Below are positions 1 through 5,790 of a stretch of 12,111 nt of DNA, in pieces. How positions within the stretch are numbered: position 1 is the first letter of the stretch; the number at the start of each line of letters is the position of its first letter. The stretch spans positions 1 to 12,111 of the forward strand of contig JBKPHP010000181.1 of assembly GCA_046729895.1 (NCBI GenBank), given 5' to 3'. The position numbers and the translations under genes are program-made. This DNA comes from DASXBA01 sp046729895. Lineage in GTDB: Bacteria; Actinomycetota; Thermoleophilia; Solirubrobacterales; Thermoleophilaceae. The notes under the pieces are model-generated. The model did not search any database. It was given only the letters and a program-made list of their open reading frames with translations, and was not told the DNA's origin.

Positions 1-38
1 CTTCCGGCGAGCGCCCAGATAGTCCCGCATCCGAACCT

Positions 39-44
39 AGGAGG
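39..44 (+). promoter_or_regulatory. Strong Shine-Dalgarno site for the secreted peptide gene
   Basis: AGGAGG lies 5 nt before the ATG at position 50. It is a perfect anti-16S match at near-ideal spacing and fixes the start of the small gene. The promoter is not visible and probably lies left of the window edge. Confidence 0.8.
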
Positions 45-49
45 TTCAA

Positions 50-235
50 ATGCGCAGGAAGACAGGGAAGGTCGCGCTGTTGGCGTCAGCCATCGCGCTG
101 GCGGCGAGTGGGCCTGCGGCAGCAGCGATCACCGAATCCACCAACAACGGCCACCCGAATACGAACCCGTCGGGCAACTGTCCGGCCGGAAAGAACAAGG
201 ACGCCACACAGGGCGCGCTTAACAAGTGCGACTAG
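50..235 (+). CDS. Small secreted two-cysteine peptide, function unknown
   Basis: A 61-residue precursor of no family I can name. It has a classical signal peptide: basic n-region MRRKTGK, a hydrophobic core at about residues 8-20, and an Ala-rich c-region ending PAAAA. The likely cleavage site is after Ala26, which leaves a mature peptide of about 35 residues starting ITEST. The mature part is Asn/Gly/Pro-rich with no hydrophobic segment, so it should be fully exported. It has two cysteines, Cys44 (in GNCPAGKNKD) and Cys60 (in NKCD, at the extreme C-terminus), well placed for one disulfide. The gene stands alone: the strong Shine-Dalgarno site and the hairpin about 35 nt after the stop indicate a short monocistronic unit. 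It could be a signalling or surface peptide or a small antimicrobial; the sequence alone does not decide. That it is a real gene is fairly sure; its role is not. Confidence 0.75.
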   Translation: MRRKTGKVALLASAIALAASGPAAAAITESTNNGHPNTNPSGNCPAGKNKDATQGALNKCD

Positions 236-250
236 TTGGCTAGCTCGCAG

Positions 251-268
251 CTCGTTCGTCCGAACGAG
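251..268 (+). other. Short hairpin after the secreted peptide gene
   Basis: CTCGTTC (251-257) and GAACGAG (262-268) form a perfect 7-bp stem with a 4-nt loop. It directly precedes the larger hairpin at 270-303, so the two stack in tandem in the 3' untranslated region. It may be part of a composite terminator or protect the transcript 3' end. Confidence 0.5.
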
Positions 269-269
269 G

Positions 270-303
270 CAGCCCCGCCTGGGCTCACGCCTGGGCGGGG
301 CTG
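270..303 (+). terminator. Probable transcription terminator, GC-rich hairpin
   Basis: Bases 270-284 pair with 289-303 around a TCAC loop: a 15-bp stem of 13 Watson-Crick and 2 G-T wobble pairs, including an outer 10-bp perfect block. It begins 35 nt after the stop of the secreted peptide gene. There is no T-run behind it, which is common for hairpin terminators in GC-rich actinobacteria. Confidence 0.65.
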
Positions 304-319
304 ATTCGCTAGCGCTGTG

Positions 320-397
320 TACCAGACGGTTGGGACGAGGAAGCCTCTGCGGCGACGGAGGAGGGCAGCCCTCGAAGCCGTCGGACTGCGGGAGTAG
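320..397 (+). pseudogene. C-terminal remnant of an NTF2/SnoaL-like protein
   Basis: The frame ending at the TAG 395-397 reads ...AALEAVGLRE-stop. I recall this kind of tail from NTF2/SnoaL-like small-barrel proteins of Thermoleophilia, which often end RAEALEAAGLRE. The next ATG, at 401, opens MSQENV, a typical start of the same family, only 3 nt after this stop, as in tandem paralogues. Upstream of about 368 the frame degenerates into Arg-rich sequence (KPLRRRRRAA) with no domain and no start codon or ribosome site, so only the tail survives. The tail is repeated with few changes at 618-647. The family assignment rests on remembered end motifs and is tentative. Confidence 0.4.
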
Positions 398-400
398 GCG
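371..400 (+). repeat. Imperfect 30-bp direct repeat, copy 1
   Basis: Matches 618-647 at 27 of 30 positions by eye. The three substitutions fall at codon third positions or give conservative changes (LEAVGLRE versus LEAAGLRE, both followed by TAG GCG). This points to shared descent of two coding tails and not to a mobile repeat. Confidence 0.6.
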
Positions 401-644
401 ATGTCGCAGGAGAACGTGGCGGTTCGCGGCGGGTGCGGCGGCAGAGGCGGCAGGTTCGGAGCCCGGCGTCCGAGGGGAGACCGGCAGACGTTCTCGGTAA
501 TGGGGAGGGCCGGTGGCCCTCCCCGCCCGCCGTCGGAAGGGCCACCTCCTCAACCCTGTGCGCTCAGCCCAAACTTCGGTGGGCTCGGGAGAAGGCCAGA
601 CCTACCGCGAGGAAGCGCTCGAAGCCGCCGGCCTGCGTGAGTAG
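401..644 (+). pseudogene. Decayed NTF2/SnoaL-like gene with conserved start and tail
   Basis: ATG at 401 opens MSQENVAV, close to the MSQENVEVVR start I associate with NTF2/SnoaL-like proteins of deep actinobacteria. The TAG at 642-644 closes TYREEALEAAGLRE, the matching C-terminus. The two ends are in different frames, and only about 240 nt separate them, whereas the family usually needs about 390-450 nt. The central barrel is missing or scrambled, and the start frame runs into Gly/Arg-rich nonsense (GGCGGRGGRFG). A perfect 10-bp hairpin (502-524) sits inside the span, which a working gene would not be expected to have. A 5-bp hairpin (653-666) follows the stop. Alternatively these are two separate fragments, a gene start and an unrelated gene end, joined by a deletion. 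The members of this family often have no assigned reaction. Confidence 0.4.
502..524 (+). terminator. Terminator-like perfect hairpin in the degraded region
   Basis: GGGGAGGGCC (502-511) pairs perfectly with GGCCCTCCCC (515-524) around a GGT loop, a very stable 10-bp stem. No T-run follows on either strand. No intact gene ends just before it, so it may be a leftover terminator of a lost gene or may still stop read-through in either direction. Confidence 0.45.
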
Positions 645-647
645 GCG
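618..647 (+). repeat. Imperfect 30-bp direct repeat, copy 2
   Basis: Second copy of the 371-400 repeat, 247 bp downstream, with three differences in 30 bp. It encodes the tail LEAAGLRE and its TAG stop. Confidence 0.6.
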
Positions 648-761
648 GTCTAGGCGGCGTTCCGCCCGAGCGTGCGCCCCGCGGCCAGCCGCGTAATCAT
701 CGACAGGGCGCGATCGCGCTCGACTTTTCGAGGGCGAGGTCGGGCACGCCGCCCTGCCGGG

Positions 762-1468
762 CTAGGGCGTCCCTGGCTCAAATGCTCCCTCCGCTCCAGC
801 CGCGAGCTCGGCGCGGATGCGCTCGAGCTCCTCCTCCCGGTCGGCGGAGCGTTTCTTGGTCCGGCGGAGGTTCAACAGGCGACGGACCCGCTGCTCGCTC
901 TGGAAAGCGATGTCGCCGCGCCAATGCGGCAGATACGGGGACACCTCGCCGCCCGCGGCGAGCAGGTCGCGGATGCTGGTGAGCGCGGAAGAGAACGGGT
1001 GCGCCGAAGCTGGGCAGTAGCGGCGGGCTGACCCCGCCCCGGTTGACGACGTGGTCTGTCGCCGGGCGCTCTCGCTGCCATTGCCGGTCTAGGCGGACCA
1101 CATGCTCGAGCGCCGCTTGGAGTTCCCGCGCGGTCTGCTCGGCCGCCGGCTTCATCTCTGCCAGCAGGTCCCTGGCGCGCTCGGCCTCGAGCGTGCGACC
1201 GCCTCGGCCGCGTGCCGCGCCCGGCGAGAGCCGCAGCTCCGCCTCGTGAGCGCACTCGTCGAGCGTCGTCCGCTGCTTGGCCTGCTGCGTGGCTTGGCCG
1301 TCGCGCCCGTCGGAAGTAGGCGGCCTCCACCTGGCGGTCGAGCGCCTCGCGGTCCGCCTCGGCAGGGTGGAGCGCCGCCTCAGCCTCACGAAATCCCGCG
1401 GCCCCGCGTGCGGCGCCCTGACGTAGCCGGTCCAGCTCGGCGCGGGCCGTGGCCTTAGTGCTCGCCAT
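762..1468 (-). pseudogene. Frameshifted coiled-coil protein, family not recognised
   Basis: Coding-like sequence is spread over three minus-strand frames. It starts at ATG 1468 (MASTKATARAELDRLRQ). That frame gives plausible charged helical sequence to about 1312 (ending VEAAYF), and continuity then moves to a second frame (DGRDGQATQQAKQRTTLDE, then EAERARDLLAEMKPAAEQ) down to about 1010-1040. The end lies in a third frame (FSSALTSIRDLLAAGGEVSP, then PHWRGDIAFQSEQ and TKKRSADREEELERIRAEL), stopping at TAG 762-764. Joined, the pieces give about 235 residues of mostly Ala/Glu/Arg-rich coiled coil with a globular-looking C-terminal part. At least two frameshifts are needed. They may be real decay or base-call errors in a GC-rich stretch. 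I recognise no catalytic motif. A phage or plasmid accessory origin is possible but unproven. Confidence 0.5.
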
Positions 1469-1619
1469 CGCGCGGCCCCTCGCCCAGCCACGGCGTGCGT
1501 GACGTGTTCAGCGCGTCCCGGTAGCTCGTGGCGAACTGCTGCTCGGCTGACGGCGGCTCGGCCGGATCGCCGGAACCGCCTCCGCCCTCGGCCAAGGCGA
1601 CGGCCCAGGTTTCCCAGGA
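1455..1619 (-). pseudogene. C-terminal fragment of an unknown ORF upstream of the coiled-coil gene
   Basis: This minus frame is open from just after the TGA at 1620-1622 to the TAA at 1455-1457. It reads ETWAVALAEGGGGSGDPAEP and on to a C-terminus SRTPWLGEGPRDGEH. It has no ATG or GTG start, so it is probably the tail of a longer broken gene. Another frame just upstream reads a hydrophobic stretch (RLFAFLVMILGN), which could be an earlier part displaced by a frameshift. Its stop overlaps the start of the coiled-coil pseudogene by 14 nt, the arrangement of coupled genes, which suggests the two once formed an operon. Family unknown. Confidence 0.3.
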
Positions 1620-1655
1620 TCATCACGAGGAAGGCGAAAAGGCGGCCCGCTCAAT

Positions 1656-1910
1656 CTAGAGGATGAGCGGCCAGCCCATTGTGTAGGAGGGCAGAGCGTG
1701 GGGCGCTCCCTGCACCAGGCTGAGGATGAACGCCACCAGGGCCACGAGGGCGGCGAGAGTGCCCACCCTGGCATTCGGGCGGTGCCAGCCCTGCTCGAGC
1801 TTCTTTGTGGCCTTCTTGAACAGGGTGCTGCCCCCAATTCGGCTGGTGAGGCTACAGACAGCCCCCGTCGCTACGAACTCGTGACCGTTTCGTGACCATC
1901 CGGGCCGCAA
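1656..1910 (-). CDS. Possible small single-helix membrane protein
   Basis: An 84-codon frame beginning with TTG (1908-1910) and ending TMGWPLIL-stop. It has a basic amphipathic stretch (FKKATKKLEQGWHRPNAR, about residues 31-48) followed by one clear membrane helix (VGTLAALVALVAFILSLV, about 49-66) and a short Pro-containing tail. This is the shape of a small inner-membrane protein with its N-terminus inside. The start is uncertain: TTG is weak, no good Shine-Dalgarno site precedes it, and the first 30 residues look poorly coding. Translation might instead begin near residue 31 after a GGGGG stretch. It lies just downstream of prs on the same strand, inside the degraded region. It could be a fragment of a larger lost gene. 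No family recognised. Confidence 0.35.
   Translation of the reverse strand: MRPGWSRNGHEFVATGAVCSLTSRIGGSTLFKKATKKLEQGWHRPNARVGTLAALVALVAFILSLVQGAPHALPSYTMGWPLIL
1879..1897. repeat. Tandem 8-bp direct repeat with 11-bp period
   Basis: TCGTGACC occurs at 1879-1886 and again at 1890-1897, exactly one helical turn apart (TCGTGACCGTTTCGTGACC). On the minus strand it reads GGTCACGA-AAC-GGTCACGA and falls at the 5' end of the possible 84-codon ORF, just after prs. Direct repeats with an 11-bp period are the layout bound by PhoP/OmpR-type response regulators, but the repeat is short and may be coincidence. Confidence 0.35.
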
Positions 1911-1912
1911 TT

Positions 1913-1927
1913 CCGCTCGCAGAGCGG
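1913..1927 (-). terminator. Weak hairpin downstream of prs
   Basis: CCGCTC (1913-1918) pairs with GAGCGG (1922-1927) around a 3-nt loop, starting 6 nt past the prs stop on the minus strand. A 6-bp stem without a U-tract is modest. It is the only terminator candidate directly behind glmU-prs. Confidence 0.35.
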
Positions 1928-1933
1928 TAGAAG

Positions 1934-2971
1934 CTAGAAGAGCTGGTTCTCGCCGGCGAAGATCTCCGATACCGATCCGTCGGTGAAGATCTCGCGGACC
2001 GCGCGGGTAAGGATGTCCGCACAGGTGAGCTGCCGGATGAGGTCGGGCGCTCCCTCACGGAGAGGGACGGTGTCCGTGACCACTATGCCCGAGAGCGGCG
2101 AGCTTGCGAGCGTCTCGAAGGCGTCGCCGGAGAACAGGCCGTGCGTGGCGACCGCGAACACCTTCTCCGCTCCCTCGTCGAGGACCGTCTGCGCGGCCGC
2201 AGCGAGCGTGCCGCCGGTGTCGATGATGTCGTCGACGATCACCGCCACTTTGCCTTTCACGTCGCCGATCACATAGCCGATCTCGGCGACTTGCTGGGCG
2301 GGCCGCTCTTTCTCCATCAGGGCGTAGGGCGCCCCCACCTTCTGGGCGAACTTACGCACGAGCTTCACGCGTCCGGCATCCGGCGCGATGATCACGAGGT
2401 CGGACTCGTGCCCCAGCTGGTCCGTCACGTACTGCGTCAAGGGATGGATCGCCGTCATGTGGTCGACCGGCCTCGAGAAGAACCCCTGCACCTGGCCGGC
2501 GTGAAGATCCATGGTCACCAGTCGGTCGATGCCCGCCGTCTCGAGCATGTCGCTGACCAGTCGCGCCGAGATGGGCTCGCGTGGCGCCGACTTCTTGTCC
2601 TGGCGGGAATAGCCGTACCAGGGAGTGACGGCGATGATCCGGTGCGAAGAGGCGAGCTTCGCCGCATGCACCATCTGCAGCAGCTCCATCAGGGCGTCGT
2701 TCACCGTCAGGCCCTCGCGCTCCGAGCCGCAGATCGACTGCAGGATGAAGAGATCCGCGCCTCGGACCGAGTGCTCGTAGCGGCAGTACACCTCTCCGTC
2801 GGAGAAGGTCTTGAGCCCGGCGCCCGTGAGCTCGACATGCAGCCTGTCGGCAATCTTCCCGCCCAGCTCGAGGCTCGCGCGGCCGGCAGCCAGCATCAGC
2901 CGCTTCTCGTAACCCGCAGGAATGCTCGACGGCAGGACCGGTGCCGTGGCCGTGTCGAGCGGCCGACTCAT
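1934..2971 (-). CDS. prs: Ribose-phosphate pyrophosphokinase (PRPP synthetase)
   Basis: Makes 5-phosphoribosyl 1-pyrophosphate from ribose 5-phosphate and ATP for purine, pyrimidine, NAD, His and Trp synthesis in the cytoplasm. It has 345 residues. Motifs in order: FSDGE (56-60), the ATP-site segment TPWYGYSRQDKK (116-127), DLHAGQVQGFF (155-165), PDAG (197-200), flexible-loop K221 and R223 in MEKERP, and the PRPP-binding loop VDDIIDTGGT (246-255). It is longer than the usual ~315 residues owing to an N-terminal extension of about 20 residues and a small insertion near 82-90. The flexible loop KERPAQQ departs from the common KRRP form but keeps the Lys and Arg. Its ATG overlaps the glmU TGA (ATGA, 4 nt), so the two are translationally coupled. 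A strong ribosome site at 2981-2989 supports the start. Identification is secure. Confidence 0.96.
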   Translation of the reverse strand: MSRPLDTATAPVLPSSIPAGYEKRLMLAAGRASLELGGKIADRLHVELTGAGLKTFSDGEVYCRYEHSVRGADLFILQSICGSEREGLTVNDALMELLQMVHAAKLASSHRIIAVTPWYGYSRQDKKSAPREPISARLVSDMLETAGIDRLVTMDLHAGQVQGFFSRPVDHMTAIHPLTQYVTDQLGHESDLVIIAPDAGRVKLVRKFAQKVGAPYALMEKERPAQQVAEIGYVIGDVKGKVAVIVDDIIDTGGTLAAAAQTVLDEGAEKVFAVATHGLFSGDAFETLASSPLSGIVVTDTVPLREGAPDLIRQLTCADILTRAVREIFTDGSVSEIFAGENQLF

Positions 2972-4347
2972 TCCCGCGATTCCTCCTCCGCGCGCTCCGC
3001 GTAGCCCTCGATGTTCGTCTGCCTCGGGCGAGCGATTCCGAGAGCACCCTCGGGGATGTCCTCGGTGATCGCAGATCCGGCCCCAGTGTACGCTCGATCC
3101 CCGACGTCCAGGGGCGCCACGAGCGACGTGTGAACGCTCGTCTTCACGCGTTTTCCGATCTTCGTGCGGTGCTTGCGGCGGCCGTCGTAGTTGGCGGTGA
3201 TCGTGCTCGCACCGAGGTTGGACTCCTCACCCACGTCGGCGTCCCCGATGTAGGAGAGGTGGGGCACCTTCGCCCCCCGACCGATCTCGGAGTTCTTCAC
3301 CTCCACGAACGTGCCGACCTTCGCCTCCTCATGCACGACGGTGCCCGGCCGCAGGTAGGCAAAGGGTCCGATGCTCGCCTCGCTCCGCACCTCACAGCCG
3401 AGCAGGTAGGAGTGCGGCACCCTCACCTTGTCCCCGAGCACGACGTCGATCAGAGTGCTGTTGGGGCCGATCTCGCAGCCGCGTCCGATGTGGGTCGACC
3501 CGCGGAGCGTGACCCCCGGGCCGATGGTGGTGTCCTCCCCGATCTCGACGCCCGCTTCAACGCTGGCGGTGAGTGCGGAGACGAACGTGACGCCGGCCCG
3601 GGCGTGCTCCTCGATCAGCCTTGCCTGGGCCAGCCGCTCCGCCTCCATCAGCTCGGCGCGGCTGTTCACACCGAGCGCGCTGAGCACGTCGTGCGTCTCT
3701 CGCGTGACCACTCGCTCTCCATCCCGCGCCAGGATCGGGACGGTGTCGGTCAGATTCAACTCACCGTCCTTCTGCTCCACCCGGTCGAGGGCCGCCACCA
3801 GGCGGCTCCCATCGAACACGTAGGTGCCGACGTTGATCTCGCGGATCTCGAGCAGCTCCGGCGACACCCGGTCGGGGTATTTCGTCTCCACGATGCGCTG
3901 GATCGAGCCGTCCCCGCCGCGGACGATGCGCCCGTAGCCGGCCGGGTCGAGGTCGCGGGTGGCGAGGAGGGTGGCCACCGCGTTCTCGGCCTCGTGGGCC
4001 TCGACCAGATCCTCGATCAGGCGCTCGGAGACCAGGGGGTGGTCGCCGGAGAGGACCACCACGGTCCCGCCCTTCTCGAGCCGGTCCCGTGCGGCCAGCA
4101 CTGCCGAGCCCGTGCCCTCGCCGTGCTCCTGTCGGGCGACGGCCACGTCGTTTGGCAGACCCTCCTCGACGCCGTCCCCCGGCCGGACGACGCAGACGAT
4201 CTCATCCGCCCCCGCTCCGCGGGCGGCGTCGATGGCCCACTGGACCATGGGCTTGCCGCACACTGGGTGCAGGACCTTTGGCATCTCCGACCGCATGCGC
4301 GTGCCGAGGCCCGCCGCCATGATCAGCACCGAAAAGTGATTGGCCAT
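2968..4347 (-). CDS. glmU: Bifunctional GlcNAc-1-P uridylyltransferase / GlcN-1-P acetyltransferase
   Basis: Catalyses the last two steps to UDP-GlcNAc: acetylation of glucosamine 1-phosphate, then uridyl transfer. The product feeds peptidoglycan and other glycoconjugates. It has 459 residues, the normal length. The N-terminal nucleotidyltransferase shows AAGLGTRMRSEMPKVLH (11-27, with R17 and K24), EGTGSA (77-82), GDHPL (101-105) and the sugar-site region REINVGTY (169-176). The C-terminal left-handed beta-helix acetyltransferase starts near 250 with hexapeptide repeats and carries the catalytic-site segment HLSYIGDADVG (363-373, H363 and Y366) and NYDG (387-390). GTGSA replaces the more usual GTxHA, a mild divergence. 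It is first gene of the glmU-prs pair and divergent from tRNA-Gln. No Shine-Dalgarno site is visible before the ATG; TACGCT lies 9 nt upstream on the minus strand, so leaderless expression is possible. Confidence 0.97.
   Translation of the reverse strand: MANHFSVLIMAAGLGTRMRSEMPKVLHPVCGKPMVQWAIDAARGAGADEIVCVVRPGDGVEEGLPNDVAVARQEHGEGTGSAVLAARDRLEKGGTVVVLSGDHPLVSERLIEDLVEAHEAENAVATLLATRDLDPAGYGRIVRGGDGSIQRIVETKYPDRVSPELLEIREINVGTYVFDGSRLVAALDRVEQKDGELNLTDTVPILARDGERVVTRETHDVLSALGVNSRAELMEAERLAQARLIEEHARAGVTFVSALTASVEAGVEIGEDTTIGPGVTLRGSTHIGRGCEIGPNSTLIDVVLGDKVRVPHSYLLGCEVRSEASIGPFAYLRPGTVVHEEAKVGTFVEVKNSEIGRGAKVPHLSYIGDADVGEESNLGASTITANYDGRRKHRTKIGKRVKTSVHTSLVAPLDVGDRAYTGAGSAITEDIPEGALGIARPRQTNIEGYAERAEEESRE
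2981..2989 (-). promoter_or_regulatory. Shine-Dalgarno site of prs inside glmU
   Basis: The minus strand reads GGAGGAGGA, 9 nt before the prs ATG at 2971, within the last codons of glmU. It supports this start over internal Met codons and allows independent reinitiation on prs. Confidence 0.75.
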
Positions 4348-4396
4348 AGCCGGGTCAGCGTACCGACGCAGGCGTCTGTGCCGCTCGTCGGACGCG

Positions 4397-4402
4397 TATT
4401 CT
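4397..4402 (+). promoter_or_regulatory. Candidate -10 box for tRNA-Gln
   Basis: TATTCT ends 11 nt before the mature tRNA 5' end, a plausible -10 element for a short-leader precursor. No good -35 hexamer is seen at 16-18 nt spacing, so this is weak. Confidence 0.35.
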
Positions 4403-4413
4403 CAGAGCACCAT

Positions 4414-4485
4414 TGGGGAGTGGTGTAATTGGCAGCACTGGGGCCTTTGGAGCCCTCGGTCGCGGTTCGAGTCCGCGCTCCCCAG
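4414..4485 (+). tRNA. tRNA-Gln (anticodon UUG)
   Basis: A full cloverleaf can be folded by hand. Acceptor TGGGGAG (4414-4420) pairs with CTCCCCA (4478-4484), discriminator G4485. D stem GTGT/GCAC (4423-4426 with 4435-4438). Anticodon stem GGGGC/GCCCT (4440-4444 with 4452-4456, one G-T pair), loop CTTTGGA with T33 and anticodon TTG at 4447-4449. The variable loop is CGGT, and the T stem CGCGG/CCGCG encloses loop TTCGAGT. The length is 72 nt and the 3' CCA is not encoded, so it must be added by the tRNA nucleotidyltransferase. It reads CAA directly and CAG by wobble. It lies on the opposite strand to its neighbours, between glmU and the regulator gene; I recall a tRNA-Gln beside glmU in other actinobacteria. 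Confidence 0.95.
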
Positions 4486-4502
4486 TCTCAGCCGCACTCG
4501 AG

Positions 4503-5756
4503 TCAGCGGTCCTTGGGCTGCTTGGGCACTCGCCCCGCCTCGGCGCCGCGCTCGCGGGCCGGCCCGCCCGGCGGGACGATGCCGAGCACCCGCATCGCCT
4601 TGAGTCCCAGCGAGAGGCGCTCGCGGCCGTCGGTAGAGCTCACATCGAGCCCGGTCAGCTCCCGGACGCGGTCGAGCCGGTAGCGAACCGTGTGGCGATG
4701 CGTGAAGAGCTTCTCGGCGGTCTTCGCGACGTTGCCGTCGGCGTCCAAGAACGACTCGAGCGTGCGGACTAGCTCCGTGTCGTACTGCTCGTCGTAGGCG
4801 ACCAGCGGCTCGACGGTCTCGTCATGGAAGCGGCGCAACTCGCCGGGGTCCTCGCTCATCGCCGGCAGCAGGAGCCGGTAGGCACCGGTCTCCTCGAAGC
4901 TGAGGCGGGAGAGGCCGCGCGCCTCTGCGACGTTCGCCGCCAGCAGCGACTCGGCTCCCGCCCGGTGGAGGTCGACCGGGTCGCCGGCGGGCCTGCTCAG
5001 GGCCACCGTGAAGCTGTAGTTGTCGAGTCCGGCTTCGAGCTCGCGGAGGACGGCCTCCGCCGCCCGGCCGCCCTGCTCGCCTGGCACCACGATCACGAGC
5101 TCCCGCTCGTACCCGTTGGGGCGCGGCTCTCCGGTCTCGATCAGCGCTGCGAGTGAGCCTCGCTCAACCGCGCGGGCCCCGCGCTCCGCCACGGTGAGCA
5201 CGTGCGCCCGCCAATCGCCTTCCTCCGGCTGCTGCGGCCGCGCGCGGGTAATCACCACGCTGCCTCCGCCGCGCAGGTCGCAGCCCAGCTCCTCGGCCCG
5301 GGCCACGATGTTCTCGCGGTCGGTGACGCGACGCTCGAGCAGGTCGGAGAGGAAGTCGCTGACGGCGGCCTCAGTCGCGCGCTCCGGCGCCCGGGCTCGA
5401 TCGACCTCGAGTCCGATCAGGTTCGTCACGAGCCGCAGAAGCGACGAGTCGGGAGGCTCTCCGCGCGGCCGGAGCCGCAACTGTCCGACCGGCGCGTCGG
5501 CAACGCGCAGCTCAAGCGATGCACTGCCGGACTGCCCCGCCATCACCGCGCGCTCGTCGTCAGGCGACGAGCAGGCGACCGCGAGCACCTTGCTCGAAGA
5601 GTCCAGCACGATCACGCTGGCATCGAGCGCGCGCCCCGCGGCCCGTGCCACCGCGGGCAGGCCGGCGCCGGACTCCACGGCCTCCGAGACCTCGTCCAGC
5701 GCGTCGAGGAACCCGCGCGCCTCGGGCGTCCGCGCACGCTTCTCCGACGCCGTCAT
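4503..5756 (-). CDS. PucR/CdaR-family transcriptional regulator
   Basis: A 417-residue DNA-binding regulator. The N-terminal part (about 20-120) resembles a GAF-like sensory domain (LDASVIVLDSSSKVLAVACS). The middle (about 155-290) fits the GGDEF-like/CdaR domain of this family. The C-terminus (about 328-385) is the PucR-type helix-turn-helix: LVRTLESFLDADGNVAKTAE followed by KLFTHRHTVRYRLDRVRELT. The last 25 residues are a charged disordered tail. Characterised members sense small metabolites (purine degradation, sugar diacids, proline), but nothing here identifies the ligand. It is the last gene of the metG-led run, 34 nt after the two-helix membrane protein, and may have its own promoter (TACAAT at 5766-5771). 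No catabolic genes lie beside it, so its targets are probably elsewhere. The family is sure, the role is not. Confidence 0.88.
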   Translation of the reverse strand: MTASEKRARTPEARGFLDALDEVSEAVESGAGLPAVARAAGRALDASVIVLDSSSKVLAVACSSPDDERAVMAGQSGSASLELRVADAPVGQLRLRPRGEPPDSSLLRLVTNLIGLEVDRARAPERATEAAVSDFLSDLLERRVTDRENIVARAEELGCDLRGGGSVVITRARPQQPEEGDWRAHVLTVAERGARAVERGSLAALIETGEPRPNGYERELVIVVPGEQGGRAAEAVLRELEAGLDNYSFTVALSRPAGDPVDLHRAGAESLLAANVAEARGLSRLSFEETGAYRLLLPAMSEDPGELRRFHDETVEPLVAYDEQYDTELVRTLESFLDADGNVAKTAEKLFTHRHTVRYRLDRVRELTGLDVSSTDGRERLSLGLKAMRVLGIVPPGGPARERGAEAGRVPKQPKDR

Positions 5757-5765
5757 CGTTGGGTG

Positions 5766-5771
5766 ATTGTA
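5766..5771 (-). promoter_or_regulatory. Candidate -10 box for the PucR-type regulator gene
   Basis: The minus strand reads TACAAT, 9 nt before the ATG at 5756, with no Shine-Dalgarno sequence between. This would give a leaderless or nearly leaderless transcript, common in actinobacteria. No clear -35 is present. It would let the regulator be made separately from the upstream operon. Confidence 0.35.
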
Positions 5772-5790
5772 GGTACGCGGTGAGCCCGCG

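Noticed and set aside
86..553. Minus-strand frame opposite the secreted peptide gene
   Set aside because: Arg/Pro-rich antisense frame running through two terminator-like hairpins; the plus strand has the signal peptide and ribosome site.
708..719. Perfect 12-bp palindrome GCGCGATCGCGC
   Set aside because: Short, GC-rich, with no partner copy or gene context; expected by chance in this composition.
2941..4428. Long plus-strand open frame of about 495 codons opposite glmU
   Set aside because: It is the antisense shadow of glmU. Its His/Arg/Asp-rich composition fits no protein, and glmU has all family motifs on the other strand.
4466..4485. tRNA-Gln 3' end as a phage or island attachment site
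   Set aside because: I found no second copy of the tRNA 3' segment in the degraded region or elsewhere in the window, and no integrase. The tRNA is 2.5 kb from the degraded region with core genes between.
4496..4503. Palindrome ACTCGAGT between tRNA-Gln and the regulator stop
   Set aside because: Eight bases only, with no flanking stem extension or T-run; not convincing as a terminator or operator.
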